In this document: in pieces, positions 60,648 to 64,000 of the stretch
Layout of the letters: each line of letters opens with the position of its first letter
Numbering within the stretch: position 1 is the first letter of the stretch
Source of the DNA: Lachnospiraceae bacterium
Lineage (GTDB): Bacteria > Bacillota > Clostridia > Lachnospirales > Lachnospiraceae
DNA length: 64,000 nt
NCBI GenBank assembly: GCA_017463255.1
Contig: JAFTPP010000025.1
Location: 1-64,000 of the forward strand
Direction: 5' to 3'
Made by a program: the position numbers and the translations under genes
The notes under the pieces: model-generated
The model's database searches: none
What the model was told of the DNA's origin: nothing
The model's input: only the letters and a program-made list of their open reading frames with translations

Positions 60648-61052
60648 ATGATGATTTCAACGAAAGGGAGATATGCCCTTAGAGTAATGATTGATTTGGC
60701 AGAGCAGAATAGAAAAGATTACATTCCCTTAAAGGAAGTGGCGGCACGCCAGAATATATCCCAGAAGTATCTGGAAGGCATTATGACGATTCTGTCAAAA
60801 AATAATTACATTGAAGCGGTACATGGAAAAGGTGGGGGGTATCGCCTGAATCGTGAGCCTAAAGATTATAAGGTTGGAGAAATATTACGTCTCATAGAAG
60901 GGACGCTTATGCCTGTAGAATGTAAGCAATGCAGCGGTGAAAACTGTGAACGTGTTTCTGAATGCAGAACCTTCCCGATGTGGAGCAAGCTAAACACCAT
61001 GGTGAATGATTATTTGGACAGCGTGTCTCTTGCGGATTTGATGGTGAAGTAA
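60648..61052 (+). CDS. Rrf2-family transcriptional regulator (CymR/IscR-like)
   Basis: A 134-residue winged-helix regulator with the family start MMISTKGRYALRVMIDLAEQ, the recognition part QNISQKYLEGIM and wing VHGKGGGYRLNR. Cysteines at 92, 95, 100 and 106 (ECKQCSGENCERVSEC) resemble but do not equal the IscR [2Fe-2S] spacing (92, 98, 104). In Bacillus, CymR of this family, working with CysK, represses sulfur genes; two cysK genes next to it fit that logic. AGGTGATAAGG precedes the ATG. Its target is likely the TAGGTAAAT boxes at 58231-58298. A GTG at 60639 is an alternative start. A terminator follows. Confidence 0.92.
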   Translation: MMISTKGRYALRVMIDLAEQNRKDYIPLKEVAARQNISQKYLEGIMTILSKNNYIEAVHGKGGGYRLNREPKDYKVGEILRLIEGTLMPVECKQCSGENCERVSECRTFPMWSKLNTMVNDYLDSVSLADLMVK

Positions 61053-61066
61053 ATAAATCAAAGTAG

Positions 61067-61104
61067 AGGGTATTGGAACTTAGATAAGCTCCGATACCCT
61101 TTTT
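61067..61104 (+). terminator. Terminator after the Rrf2 gene
   Basis: AGGGTATTGGA (61067-61077) pairs with TCCGATACCCT (61090-61100), one wobble; TTTTT follows. Confidence 0.9.
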
Positions 61105-61179
61105 AAAACATGGACATTCACTGTGATAAATGGTACAATTTAACAGATGAAAATTCATCAGGGAGGATAAGTAAAAATT

Positions 61180-63390
61180 ATGAAAAATTGGAAGAAAAGG
61201 TTAGCATGTCTTATGCTCACAGGCTGTATGTTGACACAGCTTGCGGCATGCGGTTCCAAGGAAGAAGGAGCGGGCGACGCAGGGGCAGCAGGAGAAGGAA
61301 ATGTATCAGAAGATACACAGACTCCGGACGGGTATGTGTTTACCCCTACAGAATCAACATTGGTTCCGGTGGATTATGATGCAAGGGTTGCAGCTAACAG
61401 AAATGAGGACGGAAGTAGAAAGTACGTTATCAGTGATATTGCACCAACCATTTGCTATGACAATCTGAAACTGGGTTATCTGGCAGAGGAAGATAAGCAG
61501 TATAAACTGGAGTTTGTGGATGGCTTTGCGTATGACAATATTGCCATTACCGCAGTAGATGAAAATTATGAAGTAATCAGTGTTTCAGATTTGGTATCAG
61601 TGGATGATACAACAACGGTTTTTACTGCAAATCAGGATGCAAAACAGAATGGTAAAGTATTTATTGATTTAGAAGTAGGCGGAGAGGTTGTATTTACAGT
61701 AACCATTAACGTGGTTGCAGCATATCCTACCAATCCCGGATATGACATTAACAAAGAGACCATGGAAAATGGCGAATATGAATTCCTTTGGGACAGTAAC
61801 CAGGATGGGGAGTATGACGGAAACTGTAACGTACATGACCCGTCTCTTACAGAAGTTGTGATTGATGGAGTCCGTTACTATTACATGGTTCAGACCGGAT
61901 GGGAAGGCGGTAATATTTTCCGTCGTTCTACAGATTTGATTCATTGGGAATATCTTGGAAAGACAACTCCTGTAGCGGAAGAAATGGAAGCTTACGGATG
62001 GACAGAAATTAATGACTGGATGTTAGCGGATGCTTCAAAATGCCAGTACTGGGCAGCGGATATCGTTCCTGCTTCTTACGGCGGATACTGGTTATATACC
62101 TGTATTGTAAATTCCGCAGTGGATGAAGCAAAGCATGACCGTGTTTGTACAGTACTTGCATGGTCACCTACTTTGGAAAAGAGATCCTTCCAATATGTAG
62201 GATGTGTATTACAGTCTATCAGTGATTATGCACAGGATGCGTTATATTATAATGTGGTAGCACTTGACCCACAGGTGGTTTATGATGCCGATGAAAACAT
62301 GTTCTTAACTTATGGTTCTTTTGGAGCCGGTACATATATGATTGAGCTTGATCCGGAAACAGGTCTTCGTAAAGACGGTATGACAGATTGGCTTGATGAA
62401 GCAACCATTAATACATATATGGAAGAAGCCCGTGCAACTGCAATCGGTGAGGCACATTCTTATTATGGAACACATCTTACCTACTGTGCAGAAGGAAGTA
62501 TTATTACACATCAGTATGATGTTCCGATTGTTGCAGAGGATGGAACAGTAACAGAAGTACATGATGATTACTATTACTTAATGACTTGTCTTGGCGTATT
62601 ATCAAGAAACTATGTTCTTTTTACTGCTAAGAGTGAGGAAATTGATTCTTTTACCAACTTAAGCGGTGACCCGATGGCATCGGGATGGATTGGAAAAGAA
62701 TTAGTAACAGGTCTTTTCCCGCCATTATCAGGATATAGAAAAGATTTAGACCGTGAGGGATATATTACAACTGCGGAACGTATTGAAGGCAGTACGGAAT
62801 ACATTGCGATGTCTTCTTTTAAATGGGCAGATTATGATTTTGATATTCATGCTCCGGGACATGGAGATTTGTATACAACAAGTGATGGTGTAAATATTGC
62901 GCAGCTTATGGTAAGAACACTGGCTTATCAGCCGGATAAAACAGCAGCCTGCGATAACGGACATCCGCTTGCTGCATCCTCTACAAAATACATGATGCAG
63001 GCACATCAGTATTATACGAATTCAGTTGGCGATATCGTTATTAATGCAAACCGCTATGCACATGAAGCTGAGCGTACAGTTACACAGGAAGAATTCTTAC
63101 ACTTTGCTAAGAACGGTGAGTTCCAGATGGTACTTGCAGGAGACCCTTATGTGACAACCGAAGGTGTATACGTTACATTAAATACAGACGGAACCATTAG
63201 CGGAAGCGTTACAGGTACATGGATGATGTACGGTGAAAATTACATCAAGCTTGTAGTGGACGGATATGATACCTACTTAGGAGTTGTAGCAGTGTCTTGG
63301 CTTGATAACAAGAATTGCGTGGGTACAACAGTAACAGCAATGGGACAGACCACAGGTTGCCCATTGTATATGAATAGTGAGACAAAATAG
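61180..63390 (+). CDS. GH43 arabinanase-like lipoprotein
   Basis: A 736-residue surface enzyme. The signal peptide ends in lipobox QLAAC with lipidated C24, followed by a Gly/Ala/Glu linker. An N-terminal beta-rich ~150-residue module precedes a five-bladed GH43 propeller: the general base D220 is in NVHDPSLTEV, then YYYMVQTGWEGGNIFRRSTDLIHWEYLG, LDPQVVYDADENMFLTYGSFG, and THLTYCAEGSI. The C-terminal ~100 residues form a lipocalin-like domain (GSVTGTWMMYGENYIKLVVDG) seen after arabinanases. It likely cuts arabinan or arabinose side chains of pectin. A GGGAGGATAAGT site lies upstream of the ATG. A terminator at 63400 separates it from the GH4 gene. Confidence 0.93.
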   Translation: MKNWKKRLACLMLTGCMLTQLAACGSKEEGAGDAGAAGEGNVSEDTQTPDGYVFTPTESTLVPVDYDARVAANRNEDGSRKYVISDIAPTICYDNLKLGYLAEEDKQYKLEFVDGFAYDNIAITAVDENYEVISVSDLVSVDDTTTVFTANQDAKQNGKVFIDLEVGGEVVFTVTINVVAAYPTNPGYDINKETMENGEYEFLWDSNQDGEYDGNCNVHDPSLTEVVIDGVRYYYMVQTGWEGGNIFRRSTDLIHWEYLGKTTPVAEEMEAYGWTEINDWMLADASKCQYWAADIVPASYGGYWLYTCIVNSAVDEAKHDRVCTVLAWSPTLEKRSFQYVGCVLQSISDYAQDALYYNVVALDPQVVYDADENMFLTYGSFGAGTYMIELDPETGLRKDGMTDWLDEATINTYMEEARATAIGEAHSYYGTHLTYCAEGSIITHQYDVPIVAEDGTVTEVHDDYYYLMTCLGVLSRNYVLFTAKSEEIDSFTNLSGDPMASGWIGKELVTGLFPPLSGYRKDLDREGYITTAERIEGSTEYIAMSSFKWADYDFDIHAPGHGDLYTTSDGVNIAQLMVRTLAYQPDKTAACDNGHPLAASSTKYMMQAHQYYTNSVGDIVINANRYAHEAERTVTQEEFLHFAKNGEFQMVLAGDPYVTTEGVYVTLNTDGTISGSVTGTWMMYGENYIKLVVDGYDTYLGVVAVSWLDNKNCVGTTVTAMGQTTGCPLYMNSETK

Positions 63391-63399
63391 ATGAAATAT

Positions 63400-63450
63400 A
63401 CCCTTCTTCTATGGCATGGTGTGAATGTCATGGAAGATGGGTACTTTTTT
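63400..63450 (+). terminator. Terminator after the GH43 gene
   Basis: ACCCTTCTTC (63400-63409) pairs with GAAGATGGGT (63433-63442) with one mismatch; further pairs TGGCAT/ATGTCA lie inside. ACTTTTTTT follows. Confidence 0.85.
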
Positions 63451-63541
63451 TACTTTTTCTAGAAGTATGGTCCAATGTATGATAAGATACTTAAGGATAT
63501 AGCAATATTCATGATTCATTTATGGAGGAGAAGGGATTACC

Positions 63542-64000
63542 ATGAGTTTTAAAGTAGCATTTATCGGAGCAGGAAGCTTGGTGTTTGCAAGAACACTTTT
63601 TACGGACATTATGTCAGTTCCGGAGTTTCACAACATTGAGGTATCGTTTACGGACATTAATGCAGATAATATGGAAAAGACCAGAGCATTATGTCAGAGG
63701 GATTTGGATGAAAATAATATTCCCATTACCATTCATGCCACTACCAACCGCAGAGAAGCATTTAAGGATGCGAGATATATTGTGAATTGCGTGCGTATCG
63801 GTGGCTTGGAGGCATTTGAAACCGATATTGAAATTCCCCTTAAGTATGGTGTTGATCAGTGTGTGGGCGATACTCTTTGTATCGGCGGTATTATGTATGG
63901 TCAGCGTGTTATTGCCCAGATGTTGGATTTTTGTAAGGACATTAGGGAAGTGGCAGAACCGGGGGCTATTTTACTTAATTATTCGAATCCAAATGCCATG
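63542..64000 (+). CDS. GH4 family glycosidase (alpha-galactosidase/alpha-glucosidase type), N-terminal part
   Basis: The first 153 residues of a NAD+- and metal-dependent GH4 enzyme, cut by the window edge. KVAFIGAGSLVFARTLFTDI is the NAD-binding Rossmann start, ARYIVNCVRIGGLEAFETDI the second Rossmann element, and GVDQCVGDTLCIGGIMYGQR with LLNYSNPNAM is the GH4 metal/substrate region. The Cys in VGDTLCIGG and the NYSNP block fit melA-like alpha-galactosidases or related alpha-glucosidases. It is cytoplasmic and would complement galK and galT at the other end of the window. The start follows GGAGGAGAAGGGATTACC. Confidence 0.93.
   Translation, partial: MSFKVAFIGAGSLVFARTLFTDIMSVPEFHNIEVSFTDINADNMEKTRALCQRDLDENNIPITIHATTNRREAFKDARYIVNCVRIGGLEAFETDIEIPLKYGVDQCVGDTLCIGGIMYGQRVIAQMLDFCKDIREVAEPGAILLNYSNPNAM

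Noticed and set aside
63585-63785. 66-codon frame at the right edge
   Set aside because: It is an alternate-frame shadow of the GH4 gene, which starts at 63542 and continues past the window edge.

Overview
The window looks like the chromosome of a low-GC Gram-positive anaerobe of the family Lachnospiraceae (Clostridia). The inference rests on gene content: a class II GalT, a DUF4317 protein, a cobalamin-binding radical SAM protein with a DUF4080-type tail, a VanW protein, MutS2, many lipoprotein glycoside hydrolases with clostridial lipoboxes, strong AGGAGG-type ribosome sites and short U-tract terminators. I see no rRNA, transposase, integrase, phage gene or CRISPR array. One tRNA is cut by the left edge and one GH4 gene by the right edge.

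Layout. 0-6 kb: tRNA fragment, membrane-anchored glycerophosphodiesterase, AraC regulator, galK and galT. 6-12.7 kb: LacI regulator, sugar-binding lipoprotein and two permeases (an ABC importer without its own ATPase), a lipoprotein, a tiny Cys protein and a second, convergent LacI regulator. 12.7-21.7 kb: housekeeping block with radical SAM protein, endonuclease III, DEDD exonuclease, VanW protein and a compact AIR synthase-Lrp-aminotransferase-trmL operon. 21.7-31.3 kb: PBP1/GGDEF chimera, an inverted-repeat element, NhaC antiporter, nagA with an overlapping BvgS-like hybrid kinase, and an SPFH protein paired with a ribbon-helix-helix protein behind a perfect palindrome. 31.4-39.1 kb: secreted GH5 glucanase, acyltransferase-zinc ribbon protein, two HD hydrolases, DUF4317 protein and a ferredoxin-tailed aldo/keto reductase.

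39.1-46.2 kb is a five-gene minus-strand run: mutS2, OmpR-type regulator, histidine kinase, MBOAT acyltransferase and an SGNH-like membrane protein. The last two are visibly more AT-rich and look like a cell-surface O-acylation module placed behind a two-component system. 46.4-53.3 kb: HtrA-like protein lacking the catalytic serine, YhaM-like HD nuclease, a 52-bp tandem repeat, rlmD, a PLC-like zinc hydrolase, small membrane proteins and a CE2 esterase. 53.4-57.2 kb: ECF sigma/anti-sigma pair downstream of a cytoplasmic GH5, then a divergent GH16 lipoprotein and an AraC regulator. 57.2-61.1 kb: cysteine/homocysteine synthesis locus (cysK, metY, second cysK, Rrf2 regulator) with repeated TAGGTAAAT boxes at the metY promoter. 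61.2-64 kb: GH43 arabinanase-like lipoprotein and the start of a GH4 glycosidase.

Functionally the window combines plant-polysaccharide breakdown at the cell surface (GH5, GH16, GH43, CE2), uptake by the ABC importer, and intracellular processing (GH4, GH5, GalK/GalT, NagA), with many one- and two-component regulators. Nothing here is a clear defence system. The strongest candidates for undescribed biology are the two-component/MBOAT/SGNH run, the SPFH-RHH pair with its palindrome, the tandem repeat at 48.7-49 kb and the recurring ACCCCGC alternative-hairpin family.
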